Part shown: positions 1 to 8,590 of the stretch, piece by piece
Position numbering within the stretch: position 1 is the stretch's first letter
Layout: each line of letters starts with the position of its first letter
From: DASXBJ01 sp036491755
GTDB taxonomy: Bacteria; Chloroflexota; Dormibacteria; Dormibacterales; Dormibacteraceae
Assembly: GCA_036491755.1 (NCBI GenBank)
Contig: DASXBJ010000066.1
Location: 1 to 64,000, forward strand
DNA: 64,000 bases
Direction: 5' to 3'
Notes under the pieces: generated by a model
Seen by the model: the letters and a program-made list of their open reading frames with translations, nothing else
Databases searched by the model: none
Told to the model about the DNA's origin: nothing
Translations under genes and position numbers: made by a program

Positions 1-1
1 G

Positions 2-415
2 CTGGGTTCTGCGGCGGCGGAGATGGAGTTCTCGCTTCCCATCTCCGCCAGGACGGTGGAGAGGCTGGCCTGCGACTGCAGCCTGACGCGGATCCTGATG
101 CAGGAGTCGGTCGCCATCGACGTCGGGCGCTCCAAGCGAGTCGTCTCCGGTCCGGCGCGCAAGGCGCTGGCGGCTCGCGATGGGCACTGCCGGTGGCCGG
201 GCTGCGAGAGGCCGGCGTCGTGGAGCGCGGCGCACCATGTCGTGCACTGGATCAACGGCGGGAGCACCGATCTCGACAACCTGGTCCTGCTCTGCCATCG
301 CCACCACTGGATGGTCCACGAGGGGGGATGGCAGCTGGTCAAATCCGAAGCGGGTGAGATGCTGGTCGTCCCGCCGGTGGTCACATTTGGTCCCGCATCC
401 CGAGGTCCCGACTAG
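2..415 (+). CDS. HNH endonuclease domain protein, C-terminal part (gene cut by window edge)
   Basis: The reading frame is open to the left edge, so only the last ~137 residues are present. The C-terminal half carries a CxxxGC zinc-type turn (HCRWPGCERP), then HHVVHW, an Asn-containing loop (DLDNLVLLC) and HRHHWMVHEGGW, which together form an HNH nuclease fold. This arrangement is typical of the many DUF222/HNH proteins of actinobacterial-type genomes; the DUF222 part would lie upstream of the window. Such proteins are presumed nucleases of unknown target. The stop codon abuts the stop of the convergent acyl-CoA synthetase gene. Confidence 0.85.
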   Translation: MGSAAAEMEFSLPISARTVERLACDCSLTRILMQESVAIDVGRSKRVVSGPARKALAARDGHCRWPGCERPASWSAAHHVVHWINGGSTDLDNLVLLCHRHHWMVHEGGWQLVKSEAGEMLVVPPVVTFGPASRGPD

Positions 416-1993
416 CTACTGCCGGACGACAGCGGCGGCCCCCTTTCTCAGCACGTACTTCTGGATCTTTCCTGTGGCCGTCTTGGGGAGCTCCTTGACA
501 AAAGTGACGCTGTGGGGGGCCTTGAAATGAGCCAGGCGATCGCGCGTGAATGCAATCAGCTCGGCTTCGGTGGCCTCGGATTCCGGCTTCAACACGACGT
601 ACGCGTGCGGGGCCTCTCCCCACTTCTCGTGGGGCAGGCCGACGATGGCCGCCTCCTGGACCGAGGGGTGCCGGAGCAGGACGCCCTCGACCTCCAGGCT
701 CGAGATGTTCTCCCCACCGCTGATGATCACGTCCTTGATCCGGTCGCGGATCTCGACGTAGCCGTCGGGGTGCATGACCGCCGCATCCCCGGTGTGGAAC
801 CAGCCGTCGCCCATGACCTTCTCCGTCGCCTCGGGATCGTTGTAATAGCCGGCCATGATCACGTTGCCGCGCGCCACGATCTCGCCCAGGGCCTGGCCGT
901 CTGCGGCCACGTCCTTGCCGTCCGTGTCGACGACGCGCAGCTCGCCGGACGTGATCAGCTCGACCCCGGTGAGGGCCTTGACGACGCCCAGCTCGCGGAG
1001 GCCGAGCTTTTTGTGCTCAGGCCTGGGCTCGCAGATGGTGATGAATGGCGCGGTCTCGGTCAGGCCATAGACCTGCGTGACCTCCCAGCCGAGGTCTCCC
1101 TCCAGGCGCTCGATGGTCGCCGCCGCCGGGGCCGCCCCGGCCGTGATCACCTGCACGCCCTTCGGCACAGCACCCCGCACGCCGGCAGGAGCGTTGGCGA
1201 GGGCGATCAGCACCGTGGGCGCGGCGCACAGCCAGCCGACCTTTTCAGTGCGGATCAGGTCGAACACCCGAGGCGGCTCCACCTTGGGCAGGCAGATGTG
1301 CGTGCCGCCGACGGCCGTGATGATCCACACGAATGTCCAGCCGTTGGCGTGGAACATCGGCAGGGTCCACAGGTACCGGTCGCCGACGGCGATCTGGAAA
1401 TGGACGAGGGTGCCGACGACATTTGCCCAGGCGTTGCGGTGCGTGATCATCACGCCTTTCGGCTTGGCCGTCGTGCCACTCGTGTAGTTCAGGGCCAGGA
1501 GGTCCGTCTCGGCGACATCGGCGCGCCGAAAATCCGGGCTCGAGCCGGCGATGATCTGCTCGTACTCAAGCCAGCCCTCGCGGCCTGCCGCGGGCCCCAA
1601 GCTGACGAACTGCTCCACGCCCGCCATCTGGTCGCGCACACCGTCCACAGCGTCCAGATAGTCCGGGTGGACGCACAGCATCCGGGCGCCCGAGTGGCCG
1701 GTTATGTAGGTGAAGTCCTCGGCGGTCAGGCGGTAGTTGATGGGCACGATGACCGCTCCGATCTGCGGCACCGCGTAAAAAGACTCGAGCAGCTCGTGGG
1801 TGTTCGGGGCGATGTATGCGACTCGGTCGCCCTTCTTGACGCCCATCGTCTGGAGCGCCGACGACCACCTGTCGCAGCGGTCGAAGAACTGCTCGTAGGT
1901 CATGCGCTGGTCGCCGTCCACCACGCCCTCGCGGTCGCCGTAAAGCTTGCGGGCCCGTCGCGCGAACTCCAGAGGCGTCAGCGGCGTTTCCAT
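416..1993 (-). CDS. AMP-binding acyl-CoA synthetase (fatty acid--CoA ligase family)
   Basis: A 525-residue ANL-superfamily enzyme that would activate a carboxylic acid with ATP to an acyl-adenylate and then to acyl-CoA in the cytoplasm. The P-loop-like motif YTSGTTAKPKGV is at residues 170-181, followed by YGLTETAP (~315), the GWFHTGD hinge region (~395) and the C-terminal catalytic lysine motif PKTATGKIQK (~508). Length is normal for medium/long-chain or aryl-CoA ligases of the DmdB/AlkK type. The substrate cannot be read from sequence. It is convergent with the HNH gene and stands apart from the acyl-CoA operon at 6.9-10.5 kb, but could feed it. The start is an ATG. Confidence 0.93.
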   Translation of the reverse strand: METPLTPLEFARRARKLYGDREGVVDGDQRMTYEQFFDRCDRWSSALQTMGVKKGDRVAYIAPNTHELLESFYAVPQIGAVIVPINYRLTAEDFTYITGHSGARMLCVHPDYLDAVDGVRDQMAGVEQFVSLGPAAGREGWLEYEQIIAGSSPDFRRADVAETDLLALNYTSGTTAKPKGVMITHRNAWANVVGTLVHFQIAVGDRYLWTLPMFHANGWTFVWIITAVGGTHICLPKVEPPRVFDLIRTEKVGWLCAAPTVLIALANAPAGVRGAVPKGVQVITAGAAPAAATIERLEGDLGWEVTQVYGLTETAPFITICEPRPEHKKLGLRELGVVKALTGVELITSGELRVVDTDGKDVAADGQALGEIVARGNVIMAGYYNDPEATEKVMGDGWFHTGDAAVMHPDGYVEIRDRIKDVIISGGENISSLEVEGVLLRHPSVQEAAIVGLPHEKWGEAPHAYVVLKPESEATEAELIAFTRDRLAHFKAPHSVTFVKELPKTATGKIQKYVLRKGAAAVVRQ

Positions 1994-2009
1994 GCCCGAT
2001 CTCCCTTGC

Positions 2010-2339
2010 TCATGAATTGAGCATCAGCGCAAAGTCGGCGTTCTTGATACCGCCCACGAAAGCGTGGTGCGCGTTCGGCTCGAGCTCGACGGCACGCTCA
2101 TAAACGAATGCATAGACGTTGTCCAGATTCCAATCGCCGTAGCCCTGGATGCGCAGACCGTACCGCAGGCCCTCGTCTTTCAGGCCGCGCTGGTAGAGGT
2201 CGGTCGCACGTGCGTACATCGCCTTGAGGATCTCGAGCTGCATGCTGAGCTCGGCGATCGTCCGCGCGTCACCCTCCTCCTCGACCAGGCGCTCGACCTG
2301 CGTTTCGAGGTCGGCGATCTCCTTCTGGTAGTCGTCCAC
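2010..2339 (-). CDS. small hypothetical protein with N-terminal coiled coil
   Basis: A 109-residue soluble protein starting at GTG. Residues 1-50 are charged and heptad-like (repeated E/L/I with VERLVEEE), suggesting a coiled coil; the rest contains YGLRIQGYGDWNLD and no recognisable catalytic motif. I do not recognise the family. It lies between the H+-pyrophosphatase (28 bp upstream, same strand) and the acyl-CoA synthetase (16 bp downstream), so the three may share a transcript. Absence of a competing frame and good codon bias support it as real. Confidence 0.6.
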   Translation of the reverse strand: MDDYQKEIADLETQVERLVEEEGDARTIAELSMQLEILKAMYARATDLYQRGLKDEGLRYGLRIQGYGDWNLDNVYAFVYERAVELEPNAHHAFVGGIKNADFALMLNS

Positions 2340-2367
2340 CCCGACGTCGAGTGTACCCCCGGCCCGG

Positions 2368-4401
2368 TCAGTGAACCAGGTAGTTCGAGGCCACCGAAGC
2401 CGCGATCAGGATGGCGATGATGTTGACCACCTTGATCATGGGGTTGATAGCCGGCCCGGCGGTGTCCTTGTTGGGGTCGCCGACCGTGTCGCCGGTGACG
2501 GAGGCCTTGTGGGCCTCGGAGCCTTTGCCGCCGAGGTTCCCCTCTTCGATGAACTTCTTGGCGTTGTCCCAGGCGGCGCCGCCGCTCGTCATCTGAAGGG
2601 CCAGGAAGAGGCCTGTGACGATTGCGCCCAGCAGCATCCCGCCCAGCGCTCGGGGGCCAAGGATGAAACCGACGGCGATCGGCGCGATCACCGGGATCAC
2701 GCCCGGGAGGATCATCTCGCGCTGCGCCGCCGCGGTCACAATCCTCACGGCAGTGCCGTACTCCGGCTTGGCGGTGCCGGCCATGATCCCCGGAATCTCG
2801 CGGAACTGGCGGCGGACCTCTTCCACCACCAGGCCCCCAGCGCGGCCGACGGCGAGCATCGCCAGCGAGCCGAACAGGAAGGGCAGGATTCCGCCGAGGA
2901 AGAGACCAACGATGACGCGCGGGTCGGAAAGCTCGAAGGTGGTGGCGTGGCCGGCGCGCGCCAGCTCCTGCGTGTAGGAGGCGAACAGCACCAGGGCGGC
3001 CAGGCCCGCCGAACCGATGGCGTATCCCTTGGTCACGGCCTTGGTCGTGTTGCCGACGGCGTCCAGCCGGTCGGTGACGGTGCGCACTTCCTCCGGCAGG
3101 TTCGCCATCTCGGCGATGCCGCCGGCGTTGTCGGTGATCGGGCCGTATGAGTCGATCGCGACGATGATCCCTGTCATCGAAAGCATGGCGACAGCGGCGA
3201 TGGCGATCCCGTACAGGCCGCCAAGCCCGTAGCTGAGCAGGATGCCGACCCCGATCACGACGACCGGCAGAGCGGTGGCCATCATGCCGATCGCCTGGCC
3301 CGCGATGATGTTGGTCGCGTGCCCGGTGACGGAGGCCCTGGCGATGAGGTGGACGGGCCAGTAGCGCGTCTCGGTGAAATACTCCGTGATGGCCACGATC
3401 AGGACCGTGATGATCACGCCGACCAACCCGGCGAAGAACAGGTTGTTCGGATCGGTGACCCCGCCCCCTGGGACGAGGTAGTTGTTGGTCCTCATGAACT
3501 GGGTCACGAAGTAAAAGCCGACGATCGCGATGGCGACCGCGACGAGCAGGCCCGCGTAGAGCGCGCCCATGATCCACCGCGGGTTGAAGATGCGGACGAA
3601 GAAGCTGCCGACGATCGAGCCCACGACACTTACGGCCCCGAGCAGCAGCGGGTAGATCACCCAGCCAATCTGGTTTTTGAACAGCAGGGACCCGAGGAGC
3701 ATGGCGGCGATCATGGTCACGGCGTAGGTCTCGAACAGGTCGGCGGCCATGCCGGCGCAGTCGCCGACGTTGTCGCCGACGTTGTCCGCGATCACGGCGG
3801 GGTTGCGAGGGTCGTCCTCCGGAATGCCGGCCTCAACCTTGCCGACGAGGTCGGCGCCCACGTCGGCCGCCTTGGTGTAGATGCCGCCACCCAGCCGGGC
3901 GAAAACCGAGACGAGGCTGGCGCCGAAGGCGAGACCAACCAGGGCGTCAGGGTTCTTGAAGGCGAGGTAGGCGGCCGACACGCCGAGGAGGCCGAGGCCG
4001 ACGACCATGAAGCCGGTGACCGCTCCGCCGCGAAACGCCACCTGCAGGGCTTTGTTCACGCCGCCGCGGGCTGCTTCGGCGGTGCGCAGGTTCGACCGCA
4101 CGGCGATGTTCATGCCGACGTATCCGGCGGAGGCGGAGAGCACGGCGCCCACCACGTACAGGACCGCGGTGGACCAGTTGATGAACAAACCGATGACGAT
4201 CGCGATGATCACGCCGATGATGGCGATGACGGTGTACTGCCGGTTCAGGTAGGCGGAAGCACCTTCCTGGATAGCCGCGGCGATCTCTCGCATGCGTTCG
4301 TTGCCCGGCGGCGTCCGCAGGACCAGGAGAATCAGGACGACGGCGAAAACGACTGCGGCCAGGCCGCCGGCCACGCCAAACCAAGCTGTGTTGGGATCCA
4401 T
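2368..4401 (-). CDS. hppA: K+-independent membrane H+-translocating pyrophosphatase
   Basis: A 677-residue, roughly 16-helix integral membrane pump that hydrolyses PPi to phosphate and exports protons. The PPi/Mg site is intact: DVGADLVGKVEAG (residues 180-192), the EDDPRNPAVIADNVGDNVGD acidic block (195-214) and a second block around DSYGPITDNAGGIAEM (417-432). In GNTTKAVTKG (450-459), Lys454 and Thr457 occupy the two positions that distinguish K+-independent from K+-dependent enzymes, so it should not need potassium. The ATG start follows a purine-rich stretch and faces cinA across ~106 bp. It would recycle PPi from biosynthesis into proton motive force, which fits with the PPi-type phosphofructokinase at 18.1 kb. 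Confidence 0.96.
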   Translation of the reverse strand: MDPNTAWFGVAGGLAAVVFAVVLILLVLRTPPGNERMREIAAAIQEGASAYLNRQYTVIAIIGVIIAIVIGLFINWSTAVLYVVGAVLSASAGYVGMNIAVRSNLRTAEAARGGVNKALQVAFRGGAVTGFMVVGLGLLGVSAAYLAFKNPDALVGLAFGASLVSVFARLGGGIYTKAADVGADLVGKVEAGIPEDDPRNPAVIADNVGDNVGDCAGMAADLFETYAVTMIAAMLLGSLLFKNQIGWVIYPLLLGAVSVVGSIVGSFFVRIFNPRWIMGALYAGLLVAVAIAIVGFYFVTQFMRTNNYLVPGGGVTDPNNLFFAGLVGVIITVLIVAITEYFTETRYWPVHLIARASVTGHATNIIAGQAIGMMATALPVVVIGVGILLSYGLGGLYGIAIAAVAMLSMTGIIVAIDSYGPITDNAGGIAEMANLPEEVRTVTDRLDAVGNTTKAVTKGYAIGSAGLAALVLFASYTQELARAGHATTFELSDPRVIVGLFLGGILPFLFGSLAMLAVGRAGGLVVEEVRRQFREIPGIMAGTAKPEYGTAVRIVTAAAQREMILPGVIPVIAPIAVGFILGPRALGGMLLGAIVTGLFLALQMTSGGAAWDNAKKFIEEGNLGGKGSEAHKASVTGDTVGDPNKDTAGPAINPMIKVVNIIAILIAASVASNYLVH

Positions 4402-4507
4402 CAGGTGACGCAGAACCTCCCCTCTTGTCGCGGAAACTGAGAAATGCCGCGGAGCGTTAGGTTAAACGAACCGCCGAAGCGGAGTCGTCAAACGTAAGCT
4501 TGGGGAC

Positions 4508-5293
4508 GTGCCCACCTCCACCATCGTCGCCATCGGTGACGAGCTCGTCGGGGGCTTTACCCTCGACACCAACTCCCACTGGCTGGCGGAGCGGCTGCGT
4601 CTGCTGGGCTTTCCGCTCAAGCGAATCACTCAGATCCGCGACCGGCCACACGAGATCGTGGAGCAGGTCCGGCGCGAGCTGGCCGATGACGAGGTGGACA
4701 GCATTTTCATGAGCGGAGGACTCGGGCCGACACCAGACGACCGCACCTTCGCCGCGCTGGCGGACGCGCTGGGCAGAGAGCTTGTGATCTGGGAGGAGAC
4801 CCGCATGCGCATCGAGCAGCGTGTGCGCCGCATGCACGAGGCGGGCCTGCTGGAATCCGCCGAGGTCACCGAGGGCAACCTTCGCATGGCACGGATACCC
4901 GCCAGCCCATCTCACGTTTTCAAGAACCGGCGCGGCATGGCGCCCGGCGTCGTGTACGAGGCGAACGGCAAGCGCGTTTTCGTGCTTCCGGGCGTTCCGC
5001 TGGAGATGAAGGGCATCTTCACCGAAGAGCTCGAGCCGCAGTTTCTGTCCGGCGGCTCCGCATCGACGGTGCGCGAGCTCCGCTTCACCTTTGCGGTCGA
5101 GGCCCGCTTCTATCCATTGATGCGGGAGCTGGAGCATTCGTTTCCCGACGTGTCCGTCGGCTCATACCCGAACTTCGAGACCAAAGAGCTCGTCATCCGC
5201 TGCCTCGGCTCCGATCCGGAGCGTGTCGACGAGGTCCTCGAGGTCGTCCGCCGGCGCTCGGCCGAGCTGGGCATGGCGGGCGAGAGGCGCTGA
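4508..5293 (+). CDS. CinA-like molybdopterin-binding (MoCF) domain protein, single-domain
   Basis: A 261-residue protein matching the N-terminal domain of CinA. GDELVGGF near the N-terminus, DTNSHWLAERL and SGGLGPTPDDRT are the MoaB/MogA-type nucleotide-binding motifs, and VFVLPGVPLEMK is the second CinA hallmark. The C-terminal nicotinamide-nucleotide amidase domain of full-length CinA (~410 residues) is absent, so it should resemble the stand-alone COG1058 proteins with ADP-ribose pyrophosphatase-like activity rather than a PncC amidase. The start is GTG, 107 bp from the divergent hppA start. The 3' end abuts a convergent sigma factor gene. Confidence 0.88.
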   Translation: MPTSTIVAIGDELVGGFTLDTNSHWLAERLRLLGFPLKRITQIRDRPHEIVEQVRRELADDEVDSIFMSGGLGPTPDDRTFAALADALGRELVIWEETRMRIEQRVRRMHEAGLLESAEVTEGNLRMARIPASPSHVFKNRRGMAPGVVYEANGKRVFVLPGVPLEMKGIFTEELEPQFLSGGSASTVRELRFTFAVEARFYPLMRELEHSFPDVSVGSYPNFETKELVIRCLGSDPERVDEVLEVVRRRSAELGMAGERR

Positions 5294-5294
5294 G

Positions 5295-6476
5295 CTAGCC
5301 TCCCAGCCTCCTTTCGAGGAGACGCCTTTCGGCCGGGTTCTGGCAGAGCTCGAGCGCGCGCCAACGTGCCTCACGCGCAAGGGCATGCTCGCCCACCTCG
5401 TCCAGCAGCTCGGCACGCGTCGCATGGAACAGGTGGTAACCACCGAGCGACATCGCAAGGTCGTTGATCTCGCCCAACGCAACCTCTGGCCCGGCGAAGC
5501 GGCTCAGCGCGACAGCGCGGTTGAGCCGCACGATGGGCGTCTCGGCGAGCCGCAGCAAAGCGTCGTACAGCAGCACGATCTGATGCCAGTCGGTCTCGTG
5601 CCACGAGGTCGCCTCCGAATGGACGGCGGCGATCGCGGCCTGCAGCTGATACGGTCCCGACCGTCTCATCGCGCCCGCGCGGTCGAGGATCTCGATGCCC
5701 AGTTGAATCGCCGCGTGGTCCCACAGGGTCCGGTCTTGATCGGGCAGAAGCACCATGTCGCCGGACGCGTCGAAGCGAGCCCGCGATCGTGCGAGGTTCA
5801 GCTGCATCAGGGCCAGGAGACCGAGCGCCTCCGGCTGGTCGGGCATCAGCTGGGACACCAGGGTCGTAAACCAGAGCGCGTCTTCTGCGATGTCGCGGCG
5901 CATGCCGGCTGCCGGCCCCCGGCTGAGGTAACCCTCGTTGAACATCAGATACAGGACGGCCAGCACGGCGTCGAGCCTGCCGGCGACCTCCACCCCGCTC
6001 GGCACGCGGTAAGGGATGTTGGCGGCGACGATCTTGCGTTTCGCCCTGACGATCCGCTGCGCCATGGTCGCCTCCGAGACCAGGAACGCCGCGGCGATCT
6101 CGGCCGTGGTGAACCCGGCGACGGCGCGCAGGGTGAGCGCGACCTGGGCCTCCTGGGCGAGCGCCGGATGGCAGCACGTGAAGATGAGCTTGAGGCGGTC
6201 GTCCGCCTCCGCCGGCTCAGGTGGCAAGGTCGAGCGCTCCAGCAGCGCGACCTTCTCCTGGTGACGCTGGTCGCGGCGCAGGATGTCGATGGCCCGGCGC
6301 TTGGCCGTCGTCATCAGCCACGCGCCGGGGTTGTCGGGGACTCCTTGTTGCGGCCATCTCTCCAGCGCCGCCACGATGCTGTCCTGCACCACCTCCTCGG
6401 CAAGATCGAAGTCGCCGAGCACTCGGACCAGGGCGCCGGTCAGCCGGCCGGCCTCCTCTCGGAAGACGGCGGCCAC
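5295..6476 (-). CDS. ECF42-type RNA polymerase sigma factor with long C-terminal extension
   Basis: A 393-residue sigma factor. Region 2 is DLAEEVVQDSIVAALERWP followed by PGAWLMTTAKRRAIDILRR, and region 4 is FTTAEIAAAFLVSEATMAQRI. The ~200-residue C-terminal extension beginning near IPYRVP and containing helical TPR-like segments (AIAAVHSEATSWHETDWHQI, RLNRAVALSRFAG) is diagnostic of the ECF42 group. These factors lack a classical anti-sigma factor and are controlled through the extension. The neighbour 29 bp upstream encodes a DGPF-motif YCII protein, the conserved ECF42 partner. Start is GTG; a slightly earlier start inside the DGPF gene end is possible. Confidence 0.93.
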   Translation of the reverse strand: MAAVFREEAGRLTGALVRVLGDFDLAEEVVQDSIVAALERWPQQGVPDNPGAWLMTTAKRRAIDILRRDQRHQEKVALLERSTLPPEPAEADDRLKLIFTCCHPALAQEAQVALTLRAVAGFTTAEIAAAFLVSEATMAQRIVRAKRKIVAANIPYRVPSGVEVAGRLDAVLAVLYLMFNEGYLSRGPAAGMRRDIAEDALWFTTLVSQLMPDQPEALGLLALMQLNLARSRARFDASGDMVLLPDQDRTLWDHAAIQLGIEILDRAGAMRRSGPYQLQAAIAAVHSEATSWHETDWHQIVLLYDALLRLAETPIVRLNRAVALSRFAGPEVALGEINDLAMSLGGYHLFHATRAELLDEVGEHALAREARWRALELCQNPAERRLLERRLGG

Positions 6477-6505
6477 GGCTGCAGCAGTGGCTGCAGACCG
6501 ACCTC

Positions 6506-6871
6506 TCAGGGCTGCATGTCGCTGTGGTCGACCACTGGCCGCACCTCGACCATGCTTCCGCCCGGCCAGCTCTTGGCCATCTCGAGGGCCTCGTCGAGAT
6601 CCTTGACCTCGACGACGGCAAAGCCACCGATGACCTCTTTGGCCTCGATGAACGGACCGTCGGTCAAAGTGGTCTTGCCGTTCTTGTGGTGCACCGTGGT
6701 CGCGGTGCTGGGTCCCTGGAGCTCCTCGCCGCCCACGATGCGCCCGGCCCGGCCGTTCTCCTCAAACCATTTGTTGACGTTCTCGTAGGCTGCGGCGAGC
6801 TGGTCCTTCGAAAGCTTCTCCCACTGATCCTGCTCATCGGTCGTGCCGGCGAACATCAGGACGTACTTCAT
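6506..6871 (-). CDS. DGPF/YCII-related protein, partner of ECF42 sigma factor
   Basis: A 121-residue ferredoxin-like-fold protein of the YCII family. The diagnostic TDGPF motif sits near residue 71, followed by the conserved EAKEVIGGFAVVEV strand-helix and the GGSMVEVRPV C-terminus. In ECF42 loci these proteins are co-transcribed with the sigma factor and are its typical regulon members; their biochemical function is unknown. It begins with ATG (MKYVLMFAG) behind a purine-rich GGAGGTT ribosome site and is followed 29 bp later by the sigma gene. Confidence 0.92.
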   Translation of the reverse strand: MKYVLMFAGTTDEQDQWEKLSKDQLAAAYENVNKWFEENGRAGRIVGGEELQGPSTATTVHHKNGKTTLTDGPFIEAKEVIGGFAVVEVKDLDEALEMAKSWPGGSMVEVRPVVDHSDMQP

Positions 6872-6947
6872 TCCGAACCTCCATGCGATGCGGTCTTGGG
6901 CGCCGCTTCATCCCTACGACGAATGGAAAGACTGGAAATCGACAGCC

Positions 6948-7748
6948 TCACGACCCGGTGAACTCGGGCTCCTGCTTTCCTAAGAACGACATGATCCCGA
7001 TCGCGGCATCGGTGGTGAGCGCGGCGCGTCCGAAATTCTCGGACTCGATCCGCAACGCCTCGTCGAGGGGAAGGTCGTAACCGCGCCGGACGGCATCCTT
7101 GATCATCCCGATCGCAAAGGTCGCTGCCTTCGCCATCCTGCCGGCAAGCTCGTCGACAGCGGCGTGGAACTCGTCCGGGGGAACAGCGCGGTCGACCCAG
7201 CCGACCGCCTCCGCCTCCCTGGCCGATAGACGGGTCGACTCGATGAGCAAGCGGGTGGCCCTCTTGCCGATCAGGCGCGGCAGCCGCTGCGTCCCACCGG
7301 CGCCGGGGATGATGCCGACCGTGGTCTCCGTCTGGCCGATCTTCGATCGGCCGTCCTCCACCATGATCCGAAAGTCGCAGCACAGCGTGAGCTCGCTGCC
7401 GCCGCCCAGCGCGTGGCCGCTGATCGCCGCAATCACCGGTTTGGGGCAGCGTTCAATCGCCGAGAAGTGCTCGTTCATCCGGCCCATGAAGGCCGCCACC
7501 TGCGCAGCCGCATCCGCGGCCTCGCGATCGATCGACCCGAGCTGCGTCAGGTCCGCGCCGACGCTGAAATATTTCTCGTAGTCCGACGCGAGCACGACGA
7601 CCCGCACCGAAGGATCAGCGCCGGCTTCATTGAACGCCGCGTCAAGCTCCTCCATCAGGTCCTCCGCGATCGAGTTGATGCCTTTGCGGTGCATCACGAT
7701 CCTGGCGACCGCGCCGTCTCTTCGGATGTCGACGAACTCGGCACTCAT
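6948..7748 (-). CDS. enoyl-CoA hydratase/isomerase (crotonase family)
   Basis: A 266-residue crotonase. The oxyanion-hole segments are FSVGADLTQLG (~62) and the glycine-rich ISGHALGGGSELTLCCD (~108); the catalytic Glu region corresponds to GQTETTVGIIPGAGGTQRL (~138), with both conserved acidic positions apparently present. It should hydrate a 2-enoyl-CoA in fatty-acid or related acyl-CoA oxidation. Its ATG overlaps the TGA of the upstream SDR gene (ATGA at 7745-7748), so it is translationally coupled as the last gene of the five-gene acyl-CoA operon. Confidence 0.93.
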   Translation of the reverse strand: MSAEFVDIRRDGAVARIVMHRKGINSIAEDLMEELDAAFNEAGADPSVRVVVLASDYEKYFSVGADLTQLGSIDREAADAAAQVAAFMGRMNEHFSAIERCPKPVIAAISGHALGGGSELTLCCDFRIMVEDGRSKIGQTETTVGIIPGAGGTQRLPRLIGKRATRLLIESTRLSAREAEAVGWVDRAVPPDEFHAAVDELAGRMAKAATFAIGMIKDAVRRGYDLPLDEALRIESENFGRAALTTDAAIGIMSFLGKQEPEFTGS

Positions 7749-8590
7749 GCGGTGAAGAGTGGAATGCCGCCGGCGACCTCGATCACGGCGCCCGTGATGT
7801 AGCCGGCTTCCTCGGAGCAGAGAAACGCGATCGTGTTCGCGATGTCATCGGGCTGGCCAAAGCGCTTGAAGACCGTGCGGGCCCTGAACCGCTCGTACAT
7901 GGGGTTCGTGTCGGCGGCGGCCTTGCCAGCCTCCGACTCGATGATCCCGGGCGCGATCGCGTTGCTTGTGATGTTGTGGCGTCCGCCCTCGAGGGCCGCC
8001 GTTTTGGCAAGGCCGATGAGCGCAGCCTTCGTGGCGGAGTAGCTCGCCTGCCCGAAACCGCCCAGCGTGCCGGCGACCGAGGACATGAAGATCAGGCGCC
8101 CCCACTTGTTCTCGACCATGTAGGGCCACACCTCCTTGGTGCAGTTGAAGGCGCCCGTGAGGTTCACCCGGACGTCGCGATCCCACAGCTCGTAAGACTG
8201 GTTGGGGATCTGCGCCGTGTGGTCCAAGGTCGCGGCGTTGTTGACCAGGATGTCGATCCTGCCGAATTCCTGCTTGACCTTCTTGAAAACGTCGCGAATT
8301 TGCTCGCGGTTGGTCACATCCATCTTGATCGCCAGCGACTTGCGGCCCAGCTTGCGGATCTCCTCTGCGGTCTGGTTGGAGTGCACCCAGCCTTGCGAAA
8401 CGGCCACCTGAGCAAGCACGCTGCCCTGGGCCTCGGCCGTCTTCTGCAGGTCTGGATCGTCCTCGACCAGCACGTCCGTGATGACCACGTCCGCGCCCTG
8501 GCGTGCCAGCGTGAGGGCGTCCTGGCGGCCGAGGCCGCGCGAAGCGCCCGTGATGACGGCGACCTTGCCTTGCAAATCGAACATGCTCAT
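7745..8590 (-). CDS. short-chain dehydrogenase/reductase (3-hydroxyacyl-CoA/ketoacyl type)
   Basis: A 281-residue SDR. The Rossmann motif is TGASRGLG near residue 15; NNAA follows, the catalytic Ser is in SSVAGTLGG, and Tyr/Lys are in YSATKAALIGL. An insertion of ~25 residues after the second strand (AEAQGSVLAQVAVSQGWVHS) makes it longer than typical FabG. This form resembles MaoC-linked 3-hydroxyacyl dehydrogenases. The start chosen is the ATG that overlaps the stop of the acyl-CoA dehydrogenase gene (ATGA, 8587-8590), because the upstream in-frame extension has no SDR character. It likely oxidises the 3-hydroxyacyl-CoA made by the hydratases of the same operon. Confidence 0.92.
   Translation of the reverse strand: MSMFDLQGKVAVITGASRGLGRQDALTLARQGADVVITDVLVEDDPDLQKTAEAQGSVLAQVAVSQGWVHSNQTAEEIRKLGRKSLAIKMDVTNREQIRDVFKKVKQEFGRIDILVNNAATLDHTAQIPNQSYELWDRDVRVNLTGAFNCTKEVWPYMVENKWGRLIFMSSVAGTLGGFGQASYSATKAALIGLAKTAALEGGRHNITSNAIAPGIIESEAGKAAADTNPMYERFRARTVFKRFGQPDDIANTIAFLCSEEAGYITGAVIEVAGGIPLFTA

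Noticed and set aside
512..2020. Long plus-strand frame opposite the acyl-CoA synthetase
   Set aside because: It is an antisense shadow: His/Arg/Asp-rich, no domain, and the minus strand holds all acyl-CoA synthetase motifs.
3319..4440. Plus-strand 373-residue frame opposite hppA
   Set aside because: Low-complexity Asp/His/Gly-rich translation typical of the antisense of a GC-rich membrane protein gene.
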